The notes beneath the pieces are model-generated. The model saw only the letters and a program-made list of their open reading frames with translations, made no database searches and was not told the origin of the DNA. The translations under genes were made by a program, and so were the position numbers. Below are positions 1-8,651 of a DNA stretch of 64,000 nucleotides, in pieces (position 1 is the stretch's first letter; every line of letters begins with the position of its first letter). This stretch comes from an uncultured Armatimonadota bacterium. Its GTDB lineage: Bacteria > Armatimonadota > Fimbriimonadia > Fimbriimonadales > Fimbriimonadaceae. Location: the NCBI GenBank assembly GCA_903927345.1, contig CAIYMO010000055.1:97097-161096 (forward strand). The letters are read 5' to 3'.

Positions 1-1
1 A

Positions 2-340
2 CACTACGAGGGCATCGACCACCGAGCTGAGCAGGCGTTTGCGACACATGTTTTTTCCATTGGCGATTACGTTCTGACGAACGGTGAGCTTCCCGCTTTG
101 GTGATGGCGGATGCGATCACTCGGCTCCTCCCTGGCGTTCTTGGGGCGTCCGAATCCCTCGAAGAAGACTCCTTCTCGGGGCAGGGTCTGAGCGCTCCGA
201 ATTATACGAAGCCACCTTCTTGGCGCGGTATGGAGGTCCCCGAAGTTTTGCGGAGCGGCGATCACAAGAAGATTGAGGAGTGGCGAAGAGTCGAGGGAGA
301 GAAGCGCACCCGCGAGCGTCGTCCGGACCTGTTGCCGTGA
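2..340 (+). CDS. trmD: tRNA (guanine-N1)-methyltransferase TrmD, C-terminal part
   Basis: Partial gene: the window opens inside it, and reading frame 2 is open from the first bases to TGA at 338-340. TrmD methylates N1 of G37 in tRNAs to prevent +1 frameshifting. The visible 112 residues carry the family's C-terminal signature in order: YEGIDHR, the SAM-knot stretch SIGDYVLTNGELPALV, ITRLLPGVLG, EEDSFS, YTKP, the RG.EVPEVLRSGDHKKIEEWRR block and a terminal RRPDLL. This last block is a near-invariant ending of TrmD, so the identification is secure. The following gene starts inside the stop codon (GTGA overlap), so the two are translationally coupled. Confidence 0.96.
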   Translation, partial: HYEGIDHRAEQAFATHVFSIGDYVLTNGELPALVMADAITRLLPGVLGASESLEEDSFSGQGLSAPNYTKPPSWRGMEVPEVLRSGDHKKIEEWRRVEGEKRTRERRPDLLP

Positions 341-963
341 GGGTATTCATCGATCCGGATAAAGATGCTGCCAGTCAAATGGCTCGGGATCATGAGCTCT
401 TTGAGGCGGCACGATGTGGCGAGAGTAGCGCCCGGGTTTATCAGTGGGATAGGACGTGGGTGACTTTAGGGCGTTTTCAGAATCCATCAGAGACCCTTGT
501 TAATCCTGATGACCTGAACTGGACGGTTCGAGAAACGGGTGGTGCCGCGGTACTCCACGGGCATGACCTTACGTTGGGTGTCGCGGTGCCTGTCTTGGGA
601 GCGGCAGGAGTTCGTGAGGTTTACCGGAAACTGGTGATGCCGATTGTGCTGGCATTGCAGGACTTGGGCCTCGACGCAGTTCTTGGCGAGGAAGCGGGAT
701 TCGCCGACCGTAGGGAAGGGGCTTACTGCTTCCTTGGGAAATCGCAGAATGACGTTGTCTCTGCCCGGACTGGGCAAAAGCTCTGTGGGTGTGCATTACG
801 AGTCACTCGGGAGGCGGCTTTGTTGCAGGCGTCAATTCCGATTCACGAGCCGAGTGTTCGAGCCGAACTCGTGATCCAAGATTCTGGAGCCGACCTTTGG
901 ACGGAGTTGGATGCGACCCAGCTTGCTCGTTTCCTTACTGTTCGCCTGGAAGAGTTGACATAA
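337..963 (+). CDS. Lipoate-protein ligase / octanoyltransferase-like protein (BPL_LPL fold)
   Basis: 208 residues. Start chosen as GTG at 337, which overlaps the trmD stop; an upstream in-frame ATG at 280 would only read through trmD. Family features: a substrate-loop stretch RVYQWDRTWVTLGR near residues 33-46, RETGGAAVLHGHDLTLG (equivalent of the RRxxGGGxV.HD loop of LplA/LipM/LipL) and GQKLCGCALRVTREAALLQASIPI with the conserved lysine used in acyl transfer. The family attaches lipoyl or octanoyl groups to E2 and H proteins. The sequence alone does not separate a lipoate ligase from an octanoyltransferase (LipM-type). A strong terminator follows. Confidence 0.85.
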   Translation: MRVFIDPDKDAASQMARDHELFEAARCGESSARVYQWDRTWVTLGRFQNPSETLVNPDDLNWTVRETGGAAVLHGHDLTLGVAVPVLGAAGVREVYRKLVMPIVLALQDLGLDAVLGEEAGFADRREGAYCFLGKSQNDVVSARTGQKLCGCALRVTREAALLQASIPIHEPSVRAELVIQDSGADLWTELDATQLARFLTVRLEELT

Positions 964-967
964 AAAA

Positions 968-990
968 ATCCCCGACCGGTGGTCGGGGAT
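968..990. terminator. Bidirectional intrinsic terminator
   Basis: A 10-bp perfect stem (968-977 with 981-990, ATCCCCGACC/GGTCGGGGAT) has a 3-base loop. An A-run (962-968) lies on one side and TTT on the other. It sits between convergent genes: the lipoate ligase-like gene (+) and the sigma factor gene (-). Confidence 0.9.
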
Positions 991-1010
991 TTCGATTCTT
1001 GATCGTCGCC

Positions 1011-2174
<1,164 letters not shown>

Positions 2175-2264
2175 TTATCTGTTAGTTACTCCGTGTTTGA
2201 CCTTTTTGGTATGCTCCGGCTCTTCGAACCTTGCACGGCAGGTCTACTGTCTTTCGGGACACTA

Positions 2265-2316
2265 GGTGTATCACGAAGACGATATTTTGTCAAGCGAAAC
2301 GCATGCCAGTTGTCAA
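2265..2316 (-). promoter_or_regulatory. Candidate promoter region of the sigma factor gene
   Basis: On the minus strand two perfect TTGACA hexamers occur at 2316-2311 and 2293-2288, 23 bp apart from start to start. The second is followed after 17 bp by TACACC preceded by TGA (weak extended -10, 2270-2265). This would give a 5' leader of about 85 nt, with GGAG about 13 nt before the ATG. The rest of the 2175-2446 gap shows only a short hairpin (ACGCCC/GGGCGT, 2394-2409) without a clear T-run. Confidence 0.4.
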
Positions 2317-2446
2317 GCTTCTGGCAAAACCTTTCGAGTTTACCGGGAATCTGCGACTGCGACACACGATTTCGGGGGACAGCAAAGAACTTAGACGCCC
2401 ATGGGGGCGTAAAAGGTTTCCGCTTCAAGTCAGTTCTACGATCAAT

Positions 2447-3553
2447 CTAGCGAAGCTCACGCAACTTTGTGACAATTCGCCGAATCTCTGTCGCAAGCTG
2501 GTAAGTGGATTCTTCCGTATTGTAGTGTGAAAAACTAACTCGAATCGTTCCCCGGATATATTCATCGGGAACCCCAAATGCCTTCAATACTGGTGAAGGT
2601 TCTGTGTTTTTGCTACTGCAGGCGGCTCCGGCTGAGCAGCAGAATCCGGCCTGGTCGAGTTCAATGAGCAGAGTCTCTCCTTCGATTCCGGCGAAGGAGA
2701 GGGAGATGATGTACGGGGAGCGACGGTCGCCTCCGTTGATTCGATACTCACCAAGTGGCGGCTCCTTCGGATAGGAAAAGTCACCTTCGAACGAGCAGCA
2801 AAAGATTTCGTTCAGTCTCTCGACGTGATCGTGTCGCTGATGGGTCTCATGAATGGCAATTTCTGCTGCCTTACCCATCCCCACAATCGCCGGCACATTC
2901 AGAGTCCCCGATCGCTCGCCCCGCTCTTGGCCGCCACCAGTTATGAAGGGAGGGATTGAACCGGGGAACCGTTGGTAGAGGAAGCCGATGCCTTTAGGGC
3001 CAAAGAACTTATGGGCTGAGCCAGTGACGTACTCAAGATCGCCAACATGAAAATCAATTTTTCCGAGTGCTTGCGTCGCATCAACCAGATACGCTCCCGG
3101 GACGCGGGTCCGCTCATCGAAAATTGTTCCTGTCTCGTTATTGACCAGCATTTGCGCTCGAAGAAGTGGCTGTCTTGGGGGAGCGTCAATGGAAGACACC
3201 GATTGAGGAACTTCTGCAGGCGGGTAGAAGAACGGAATGCCCAGCTTCTCTGCAGTGTCACGAATCGAGCTGTGCTCAACGATACTAACCCCAAACTGAT
3301 CCGCAAGGGCATTGAGAACCCAGTTGTTCGCCTCTGTCGCTCCGCTGGTAAAGGTGATTTGCGAAGGGTCTTCGGCTCCGATCAGCTGAGCGACTTGAGC
3401 CCGAGCTTTCTCTACGGCATCCATTGCCTTCGCGCCGTAATGATGTAGAGAGTGTGCGTTCCCGGGGAACTCGGTGAACCATGGCAACATCGCCTCAACT
3501 ACCCTGGGGTCAACGGGGGTTGTGGCGGCGTTATCGAAGTATCGTTCGTGCAC
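2447..3553 (-). CDS. Cysteine desulfurase (class V aminotransferase, NifS/IscS family)
   Basis: 368 residues, GTG start. PLP enzyme that removes sulfur from cysteine for Fe-S cluster or thio-cofactor synthesis. Seen: YFDNAATTPVDP at the N-terminus, GNAHSLHHYG, FTSGATEANNWVL, NNETGTIF, the PLP-lysine motif SAHKFFGPKGIGFLY, SGTLNVPAIVGMG and the active-site cysteine loop GFCCSAGAACSS. It is shorter than E. coli IscS (404) because the middle (about residues 90-125) is compact. There is no iscU or other Fe-S assembly gene beside it. It is divergent from the DinB gene with only 41 bp between start codons, and TAAACT lies six bases before the GTG. Confidence 0.92.
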   Translation of the reverse strand: MHERYFDNAATTPVDPRVVEAMLPWFTEFPGNAHSLHHYGAKAMDAVEKARAQVAQLIGAEDPSQITFTSGATEANNWVLNALADQFGVSIVEHSSIRDTAEKLGIPFFYPPAEVPQSVSSIDAPPRQPLLRAQMLVNNETGTIFDERTRVPGAYLVDATQALGKIDFHVGDLEYVTGSAHKFFGPKGIGFLYQRFPGSIPPFITGGGQERGERSGTLNVPAIVGMGKAAEIAIHETHQRHDHVERLNEIFCCSFEGDFSYPKEPPLGEYRINGGDRRSPYIISLSFAGIEGETLLIELDQAGFCCSAGAACSSKNTEPSPVLKAFGVPDEYIRGTIRVSFSHYNTEESTYQLATEIRRIVTKLRELR

Positions 3554-3559
3554 GCGCCG

Positions 3560-3565
3560 AGTTTA
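3560..3565 (-). promoter_or_regulatory. Candidate -10 box, leaderless (cysteine desulfurase)
   Basis: TAAACT on the minus strand, exactly 6 bases before the GTG start at 3553; there is no Shine-Dalgarno between them. Transcription would start at or next to the start codon. Confidence 0.6.
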
Positions 3566-3582
3566 CTGGAACCTTCAGCAAG

Positions 3583-3588
3583 TAATCT
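3583..3588 (+). promoter_or_regulatory. Candidate -10 box, leaderless (DinB gene)
   Basis: TAATCT, exactly 6 bases before ATG 3595, with no Shine-Dalgarno. It lies 17 bp from the opposing TAAACT box, so each hexamer sits where the other promoter's -35 would be. Confidence 0.55.
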
Positions 3589-3594
3589 GACTTC

Positions 3595-4068
3595 ATGAAA
3601 CCGGTGCCCGTGGCTCAAGTCGGCCAGGCTGTTGATGGCGTTATCGCTGCGCTGGAATCCTTCGCGGGTCAGCCAGCGAAGGGTGGTGCTTGGACGGCCG
3701 TGCAGACCCTTGATCACCTCATTCAGGTTCATCGGGGTGTGGTGTTGGGACTTAGAGCGAAGGAACCGCTGCCGAGGCGCGCGCCCTTCTTCCTTGTCCG
3801 CAGAACTATGGTGGGATTCGTCCTTCGAAACGCGATTCCGGTTCCGGCGAAGGGAGCTCAGCTGAGCTGCCCAGCCGAAGCTGACTTCGCCTCGATGGCG
3901 GGTGATCTGCAGAAATTGCAGACGAAGTTGGAATTGCGAGCTTCGGAGGGCATTCCTCCGGACCAGCTGGTGATGAACCATCCCGTTGCAGGTCCGCTTA
4001 ACTTTGATGAGACGATGGCAATCGTCCACGCCCACTTGGTCTATCACATCAAGCGGGCGGGGAAGTAG
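3595..4068 (+). CDS. DinB-like four-helix-bundle protein
   Basis: 157 residues. It resembles the DinB/DUF1569 superfamily: an N-terminal helix, WTAVQTLDHLIQVHR (the W...HL..H metal-ligand pattern, histidine near residue 41) and a C-terminal AIVHAHLVYHIKR helix with further histidines. Family members are metal-binding bundles, some acting as thiol-dependent transferases; the substrate here is unknown. It stands alone, divergent from the cysteine desulfurase gene. Confidence 0.7.
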   Translation: MKPVPVAQVGQAVDGVIAALESFAGQPAKGGAWTAVQTLDHLIQVHRGVVLGLRAKEPLPRRAPFFLVRRTMVGFVLRNAIPVPAKGAQLSCPAEADFASMAGDLQKLQTKLELRASEGIPPDQLVMNHPVAGPLNFDETMAIVHAHLVYHIKRAGK

Positions 4069-4072
4069 CTGC

Positions 4073-4651
4073 CTACTCCTTGATCGGTGTAAGTTCGGTG
4101 TTAAAGGTCGTTCCCTTCAGATTCACTTTGCTCTTGGCATTCGTGATATAGCCCAGTTTATTACTGTAGACCTGTACAATTTCGCTCTTTTGGTCGGGGG
4201 AATCGATCTTTGTTGTCAAGGTGACCGTGTCGCCATCGACCTTTATGGTGCTGGTTCGGGTGGTAGATTTTCCGCCGTTTTTCACAACCTGCGAAGGGCC
4301 GGTTGGGAGCATCAGGCAAGCGAGGAATTGCTCGACGAAGATGAGTTCGCCGCCAGCGATGGCGGTTGGCCACAGGCGCTCATCAACGATCAAGTTAAGG
4401 CGGTACCGCTTGGATTCGGTCTGACTACCCATTTTGAGGTCGCTTTGGTAGATGAGATCCAGGTCCCAATCCTTGGGCCGTTTGGTGTTTGGGAGAATTG
4501 CGAACTGCCCGCCGATCTTTACGTCAGGCTTGCCGTCAATGGACATTGTGACGTCGTAACCGATCGGCTTTTGGGCCTCGAGGCGGTACTTCGGGAAGTC
4601 TTCGACTGGCTGAATAGCGGAGGTGAGCAGAACTGCTGCGGCAAAAACCAT
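4073..4651 (-). CDS. Hypothetical exported protein
   Basis: 192 residues, not recognised. The start must be ATG 4651: an in-frame TGA lies 33 bases upstream and there is no alternative initiator between. The N-terminus MVFAAAVLLTSAIQP is hydrophobic but lacks the usual positive charge, so it is an atypical signal peptide. The rest is rich in beta-forming residues (KVDGDTVTLTTKID, KSKVNLKGTTFN), resembling small periplasmic LolA-like or DUF2092-like beta proteins, but no motif proves this. It ends 5 bp from the convergent DinB gene and lies downstream of the sucD terminator, so it probably has its own promoter. Confidence 0.55.
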   Translation of the reverse strand: MVFAAAVLLTSAIQPVEDFPKYRLEAQKPIGYDVTMSIDGKPDVKIGGQFAILPNTKRPKDWDLDLIYQSDLKMGSQTESKRYRLNLIVDERLWPTAIAGGELIFVEQFLACLMLPTGPSQVVKNGGKSTTRTSTIKVDGDTVTLTTKIDSPDQKSEIVQVYSNKLGYITNAKSKVNLKGTTFNTELTPIKE

Positions 4652-4693
4652 GTCCCAAAGTGTGCGGCTTGTCTGGGTTCAAAATAAAGCAAA

Positions 4694-4723
4694 ACAGCCC
4701 CAATCTTGGTAGATTGGGGCTGT
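4694..4723 (-). terminator. Intrinsic terminator after sucD
   Basis: A 12-bp perfect stem (4694-4705 with 4712-4723, ACAGCCCCAATC/GATTGGGGCTGT) has a 6-base loop. On the minus strand it is followed by TTTTGCTTTATTTT. Confidence 0.9.
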
Positions 4724-4759
4724 CCCATTATGGTTCTTTTGGTTGGTTATTCGGAGGAA

Positions 4760-5635
4760 TTAGCCGCCCATTGCTTGCTTGAGTAGCGCAGGAACGTCGC
4801 TGGTGCGATCCGCAACCAGAGCGCCGCAGTCAAGAAGTGCGTCGACCTTCGATTGTGGGGTTCCGGTCTTTCCACTGATGATTGCACCAGCGTGCCCCAT
4901 TCGCTTTCCTGGAGGTGCAGTTCGTCCGGAAATGAATCCGACGACTGGCTTCTTCATGTTGGCCTTGATCCACTCACAAGCCATTTCTTCGTCTGAACCA
5001 CCGATCTCTCCAACGAAAACAACCGCTTCGGTCTTAGGATCGTTGTGGAACATCTCCATGACTTCGATGAATCGCGTACCAGGCAGCGGGTCGCCGCCGA
5101 TACCGACACACGTGGTTTGACCGAAACCGGCTCGGGTCATTTCCCAAACGATTTCGTATGTAAGCGTTCCGGAGCGGCTTACCATTCCGACGTTACCAGG
5201 AGTGAAAATGTGGCCGGGCATGATTCCCATCTTGCACTCGCCGGGAGTGATGATTCCCGCGCAGTTGCCGCCGAGAAGTCGGGTGACACCGTTTGCCTTA
5301 AGTCGATTGGTCACCTTCGTCATGTCCGCAATGGGGATTCCTTCGGTGATGAGGGTAACGAATGGCATTCCTGCCGCTTCGCACTCGAGAACTGAGTCAG
5401 CAGCGAAGGGAGGTGGAACGAAAATGATGGAAGCGTCGGCGCCCGTTGCCTCAACGGCTTCTTGGACAGTGTTGAACACCGGCTTGCCGAGGAATTCCTG
5501 ACCGCCTTTGCCGGGGGTGACGCCGCCGACGATGTTTGTTCCGTAGTTGATCATCTGTTCGGTATGGAACCCACCTTCTTTACCGGTGATTCCGCAGACG
5601 ATGACCTTCGTGTTCTTATCGACAAGGACTGACAT
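4760..5635 (-). CDS. sucD: Succinyl-CoA ligase, ADP/GDP-forming, alpha subunit
   Basis: 291 residues from ATG 5635. An apparent upstream extension to 5929 reads through the divergent acetyltransferase and lacks family similarity. SucD makes ATP or GTP from succinyl-CoA in the TCA cycle and binds SucC. Seen: Rossmann CoA-binding start ([19 protein letters not shown]), [65 protein letters not shown], the phosphohistidine loop GHAGAIISG and [19 protein letters not shown] [15 protein letters not shown]. No sucC is adjacent, so the two subunits are unlinked in this window. It is divergent from the acetyltransferase gene, and a TAAACT box 11 bases before ATG predicts a very short leader. Confidence 0.95.
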   Translation of the reverse strand: MSVLVDKNTKVIVCGITGKEGGFHTEQMINYGTNIVGGVTPGKGGQEFLGKPVFNTVQEAVEATGADASIIFVPPPFAADSVLECEAAGMPFVTLITEGIPIADMTKVTNRLKANGVTRLLGGNCAGIITPGECKMGIMPGHIFTPGNVGMVSRSGTLTYEIVWEMTRAGFGQTTCVGIGGDPLPGTRFIEVMEMFHNDPKTEAVVFVGEIGGSDEEMACEWIKANMKKPVVGFISGRTAPPGKRMGHAGAIISGKTGTPQSKVDALLDCGALVADRTSDVPALLKQAMGG

Positions 5636-5646
5636 TTCTGCCGGGG

Positions 5647-5652
5647 AGTTTA
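5647..5652 (-). promoter_or_regulatory. Candidate -10 box (sucD, short leader)
   Basis: TAAACT on the minus strand, 11 bases before ATG 5635, implying a 5' leader of about 4-5 nt. Confidence 0.45.
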
Positions 5653-5663
5653 CCAGCCTCAAG

Positions 5664-5669
5664 TATTCT
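5664..5669 (+). promoter_or_regulatory. Candidate -10 box (acetyltransferase, short leader)
   Basis: TATTCT, 11 bases before ATG 5681. It mirrors the spacing of the divergent sucD box; only 45 bp separate the two start codons. Confidence 0.45.
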
Positions 5670-5680
5670 GATTCCTGCGA

Positions 5681-6325
5681 ATGAACGGACCCGACCCGAC
5701 CGAGCTTCACCCTGTGCCGGGTTTTGAGCAGGTTTGCTTCATCAAAAACGCGATTTCGAACCCAAACGTGATCGTTGGTGACTACACCTATTACGACGAT
5801 CCTGACGGTGCGTCGGACTTCGAGAAGAACATTCTTTATCACTTTCCGTTCGTCGGCGATAAGTTGATTATTGGGAAGTTTTGCGCTCTTGCCAGGGGGG
5901 TGAAGTTCATCATGAACGGCGCGAACCACATCATGAGTGGCACCTCTACCTATCCGTTTTATATCTTCGGTGATGGTTGGGAGCCCGCGCTTTCAGAGCG
6001 TGCAGTCTTTCCGAACAAGGGAGATACCGTCATCGGCAACGATGTCTGGATTGGCTACGAGGCTTTGATCATGCCAGGAGTCACGATTGGCGATGGCGCT
6101 ATCATCGCGTCACGGGCCGTTGTCACCGGAAACGTCCCGCCTTACGCGATCTATGGGGGAAATCCTGCAAAGCTGATTCGGGAACGGTTCTCGGCATCTC
6201 AAATCAAATGGCTTCAAGCGATTGCCTGGTGGGATTGGCCCATGGAAAAGCTCACGCCGCTCCTTCCGATTCTGGTCGCTGGCGAAGTAGAGGAGTTCCT
6301 TGCCCTCGCACTGGCAGAAAACTGA
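5681..6325 (+). CDS. Hexapeptide-repeat acetyltransferase (CatB/Vat, xenobiotic type)
   Basis: 214 residues. Left-handed beta-helix O-acetyltransferase of the CatB/VatD group, which transfers acetyl from CoA to small hydroxylated substrates. Seen: [37 protein letters not shown] (catalytic histidine loop), [67 protein letters not shown] (hexapeptide coils) and the C-terminal helix [13 protein letters not shown]. Length and motifs match the family fully. Relatives can inactivate streptogramin A or chloramphenicol, but chromosomal members often have other unknown substrates; resistance should not be assumed. Confidence 0.9.
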   Translation: MNGPDPTELHPVPGFEQVCFIKNAISNPNVIVGDYTYYDDPDGASDFEKNILYHFPFVGDKLIIGKFCALARGVKFIMNGANHIMSGTSTYPFYIFGDGWEPALSERAVFPNKGDTVIGNDVWIGYEALIMPGVTIGDGAIIASRAVVTGNVPPYAIYGGNPAKLIRERFSASQIKWLQAIAWWDWPMEKLTPLLPILVAGEVEEFLALALAEN

Positions 6326-6356
6326 AAACATTTCGCATTTCGTCGAAATAATGGCG

Positions 6357-6362
6357 TAGAAT
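6357..6362 (+). promoter_or_regulatory. Candidate -10 box, leaderless (ars operon)
   Basis: TAGAAT, 7 bases before ATG 6370 of arsR. No Shine-Dalgarno lies between. An ArsR operator would be expected to overlap this stretch. Confidence 0.5.
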
Positions 6363-6369
6363 CATTTCG

Positions 6370-6714
6370 ATGGAAGTCGAAACGAACCGATTAGCGTTCC
6401 GAGCCTTAGCTGATCCCACTCGGCTCCACATCGTGGAGTTTCTCGCGTCAATGTGTTGTGGCCGAGCTTCCGTGGATGACGAAGGCGGCGTAGAAGGTCC
6501 AACCGCTGGCGAAATCTGCTGCCACATAACGGGCGAAGAAAAGATCAGTTCGACGATTTCACACCACCTTCATGAGCTTGAGGGAGCTGGACTTATCCAG
6601 ATCGAACGCCGGGGGAAGCGGATGCTCTGCACCCTGAAATCTGACGCGCTACTCTCGCTCGCAATCTATTTGCAAACCCTTGCCAAATCCAACGACCAGA
6701 CCAACTGCTGCTAA
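6370..6714 (+). CDS. arsR: ArsR/SmtB-family arsenic-responsive repressor
   Basis: 114 residues. Winged helix-turn-helix repressor: FRALADPTRLHIVEFL (helix 1-2), KISSTISHHLHELEGAGLIQIERRGKRMLCTL (recognition helix and wing). Cysteine pairs lie in SMCCGR (about 28-29) and GEICCHITG (about 51-52), with a final CC, any of which may bind As(III). A short glycine/acidic insert (DDEGGVEGP) separates the first pair from the DNA-binding part. It is the first gene of the arsR-arsM-arsC-aquaporin operon and is probably autorepressing. Confidence 0.9.
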   Translation: MEVETNRLAFRALADPTRLHIVEFLASMCCGRASVDDEGGVEGPTAGEICCHITGEEKISSTISHHLHELEGAGLIQIERRGKRMLCTLKSDALLSLAIYLQTLAKSNDQTNCC

Positions 6715-6718
6715 AACC

Positions 6719-7615
6719 ATGAACGAAAACACTAGACTCATCGACCGAGAAGACGTACGCGAAATCGTTCGCGAGAAGTATGGCGCTGCCGCCCTCACCG
6801 TTCTCAACGGTCAAGGTGCTGCTTGCTGTGGTGGAAACACCGGGGGCGGTAACGATAGCTGTTGTGGAGGTGATGTGATCACCGGAAACCTGTACAGCGA
6901 ATCGGAAGCTGGCGATATTCCTGAGGCGGCGCTGCTGGCTTCGCTTGGTTGCGGAAACCCAACTGCTCTTGCATCGCTGAGTGAGGGAGAGACGGTCCTT
7001 GATCTGGGCTCTGGTGGCGGAATCGATGTTCTTCTTTCTGCCCGGCGAGTTGGTTCAACCGGCTTCGCATTTGGGCTCGATATGACCGACGAAATGCTCG
7101 CACTTGCGGAGCGAAATAAGGCGGAGAGCGGCATTAGCAATGTTTCGTTCCTCAAGGGACACATTGAGGCGATTCCGCTCCCCAATAACTCGGTTGACGT
7201 AATCATCTCCAACTGCGTGATCAACTTGTCAAGCGACAAGGATGCGGTGATCCGAGAGGCGTTCCGAGTCTTGAAACCCGGTGGACGATTTGCCGTTTCG
7301 GATGTCGTCGTCGAGGGCGAGATTCCTTCGGCTGTCCGAGCCGATATGGAGGCTTATGTTGGTTGCGTGGCGGGTGCGATGGAGTACAGCGAATATCTCG
7401 GAAAGCTTGCCGCCGCCGGGTTTGAGAATGGGTCGATTGAGCCGACTCGTCGTTACACCTTTGCCGACCTTGAAGCCACGACGTGCACTTCGCCAGAAGT
7501 CAGTGCGCTCTCTGCCGAAGAGAAGTCGAACCTTGATGGCAGGATTATGGGTGCCTTTATCCGGGCGACGAAGCCGAAAGAGGGTGCTTGCTGCGGAACG
7601 GAGTGCTGCAACTGA
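6719..7615 (+). CDS. arsM: Arsenite S-adenosylmethionine methyltransferase ArsM
   Basis: 298 residues from ATG 6719, four bases after the arsR stop. It methylates As(III) stepwise to volatile or more oxidised methylarsenicals using SAM. Seen: paired cysteines ACCGG and SCCGG near the N-terminus, GYSESE-like NLYSESE, SLGCGNPTALASL, the SAM motif VLDLGSGGGIDVLL, GLDMTDEML, ISNCVINLSSDK and AYVGCVAGA, which carry the arsenic-binding cysteines of the family, and a C-terminal CCGTECCN metal-like tail. The length is typical. Confidence 0.94.
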   Translation: MNENTRLIDREDVREIVREKYGAAALTVLNGQGAACCGGNTGGGNDSCCGGDVITGNLYSESEAGDIPEAALLASLGCGNPTALASLSEGETVLDLGSGGGIDVLLSARRVGSTGFAFGLDMTDEMLALAERNKAESGISNVSFLKGHIEAIPLPNNSVDVIISNCVINLSSDKDAVIREAFRVLKPGGRFAVSDVVVEGEIPSAVRADMEAYVGCVAGAMEYSEYLGKLAAAGFENGSIEPTRRYTFADLEATTCTSPEVSALSAEEKSNLDGRIMGAFIRATKPKEGACCGTECCN

Positions 7616-8016
7616 AAACGGTTATCTTCCTTTGTGTTCACAACGCGGGACGATCTCAGATGGCAGAAGCGTTTGTGAACTACGAAGCTAAGGCGCGTAG
7701 GTTGGAGATTCGAGGGGAATCCGCGGGAACAGTCGGTGGAAAGCAGCTGAATCCGACAGCCGTGGAGGCTATGGCGGAGTTGGGGATTAGCATGGAGGGG
7801 CAGCATCCGAAGCTGATGACCCAAGACATGGTGGATGGTGCGGACAAGATCATCTCGATGGGATGTGGCGTCGATGCCGCAGCCTGCCCCGCCAAGTTCA
7901 TTCTTACCGAGGATTGGGGTCTGGATGATCCGGCGGGGCAGGGAATTGAGACGGTGCGCGTGATCCGGGACCAGATTCGAGGACACGTGGTGAAGCTGTT
8001 GGAGGAGATGGCTTGA
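7603..8016 (+). CDS. arsC: Arsenate reductase, thioredoxin-linked low-molecular-weight phosphatase type
   Basis: 137 residues from GTG 7603 (TTG 7588 is possible); either start overlaps the end of arsM. It reduces As(V) to As(III). Seen: the P-loop FLCVHNAGRSQMAEA (CX5R with the nucleophilic cysteine), SAGT, LNPTAVEAMAELGI, and the second and third redox cysteines in MGCGVDAAACP, spaced seven residues apart as in thioredoxin-dependent ArsC. The aspartate general acid lies in EDWGLDDPAGQ. The gene sits between arsM and the aquaglyceroporin gene, with a TTGA overlap downstream. Confidence 0.94.
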   Translation: MLQLKTVIFLCVHNAGRSQMAEAFVNYEAKARRLEIRGESAGTVGGKQLNPTAVEAMAELGISMEGQHPKLMTQDMVDGADKIISMGCGVDAAACPAKFILTEDWGLDDPAGQGIETVRVIRDQIRGHVVKLLEEMA

Positions 8017-8642
8017 ACAAGAAGCTACTCGCAGAGTTTTTGGGGACGTTTGGGATTGTCTTCGCTCCACTAATGGCATCTGCGGCGAAGACTGATCTCG
8101 CGATTGCGGCCTGGGTTTCTGGGTTAGCAGTAATGGCGATGATCTACGTCTTTGGACCAATCTCAGGTGCGCAGTTTAACCCGGCGGTCACGATTGCTTT
8201 GGCGGTCTCTAAAAAGCAAGAACGGTCGGTTGTCGTGCCGTACATCGTTGCTCAAATCCTTGGCGGACTTGCGGCAGGTCTTCTCGGTTTGCTCCTGTTC
8301 GGTGGAGCGTTTGGGACTCATGTGCCTTCTGCGCCCGACGCATTTGTGCGGAACATTGGAACGGAGATCGTGCTTTCGACAATTCTGATGGCGGTCATCT
8401 TTGCGGTGATACGTAAGGAGAATCCGCTCGCTCCGGTTGTCATCGGTCTGACGGTTGTCCTTCTGGTGATGATGGGTGGAAACATCACGGGTGGGTCGAT
8501 GAACCCGGCCCGATCACTTGGCCCCGATATCGTTGGTGGCGCTCAGACTTTGGGAAGCATTTGGGTTTATCTCATCGGTCCCCCAGTCGGCATGTTGCTC
8601 GCGGTAATGCTCGAACGCGTGTTCTTCACGAGTTCGGACTAA
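8013..8642 (+). CDS. Aquaglyceroporin (MIP family) in arsenic operon, AqpS-like
   Basis: 209 residues, TTG start overlapping the arsC stop. A six-helix MIP channel with both half-helix signatures: QFNPAVT (about 53) and SMNPARS (about 166). MIP channels conduct uncharged As(OH)3 down its gradient. In the ars operon of Sinorhizobium meliloti an aquaglyceroporin (AqpS) replaces the arsenite pump. No ArsB, Acr3 or ArsA is present here, so the same logic is inferred: ArsC makes arsenite inside and the channel lets it leak out, while ArsM methylates the rest. Confidence 0.9.
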   Translation: MNKKLLAEFLGTFGIVFAPLMASAAKTDLAIAAWVSGLAVMAMIYVFGPISGAQFNPAVTIALAVSKKQERSVVVPYIVAQILGGLAAGLLGLLLFGGAFGTHVPSAPDAFVRNIGTEIVLSTILMAVIFAVIRKENPLAPVVIGLTVVLLVMMGGNITGGSMNPARSLGPDIVGGAQTLGSIWVYLIGPPVGMLLAVMLERVFFTSSD

Positions 8643-8645
8643 ACT
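8640..8645 (+). promoter_or_regulatory. Candidate -10 box, leaderless, overlapping the aquaporin stop codon
   Basis: TAAACT shares its first three bases with the TAA stop of the aquaporin gene and lies exactly 6 bases before ATG 8652. Confidence 0.45.
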
Positions 8646-8651
8646 GGCGGG

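Noticed and set aside
2394..2409. Terminator downstream of the cysteine desulfurase gene
   Set aside because: The 6-bp stem (ACGCCC/GGGCGT) lacks a following T-run on the minus strand.
5636..5929. 97-residue N-terminal extension of SucD
   Set aside because: SucD proteins begin at the [17 protein letters not shown] start. The extension is antisense to the acetyltransferase gene.
5681..6325. Antibiotic-resistance call for the Vat/CatB-like acetyltransferase
   Set aside because: Chromosomal hexapeptide acetyltransferases of this type often have other substrates, and no mobile context is present.
7453..8160. 235-codon open frame on the minus strand
   Set aside because: Antisense across arsM, arsC and the aquaporin gene, all with intact motifs.
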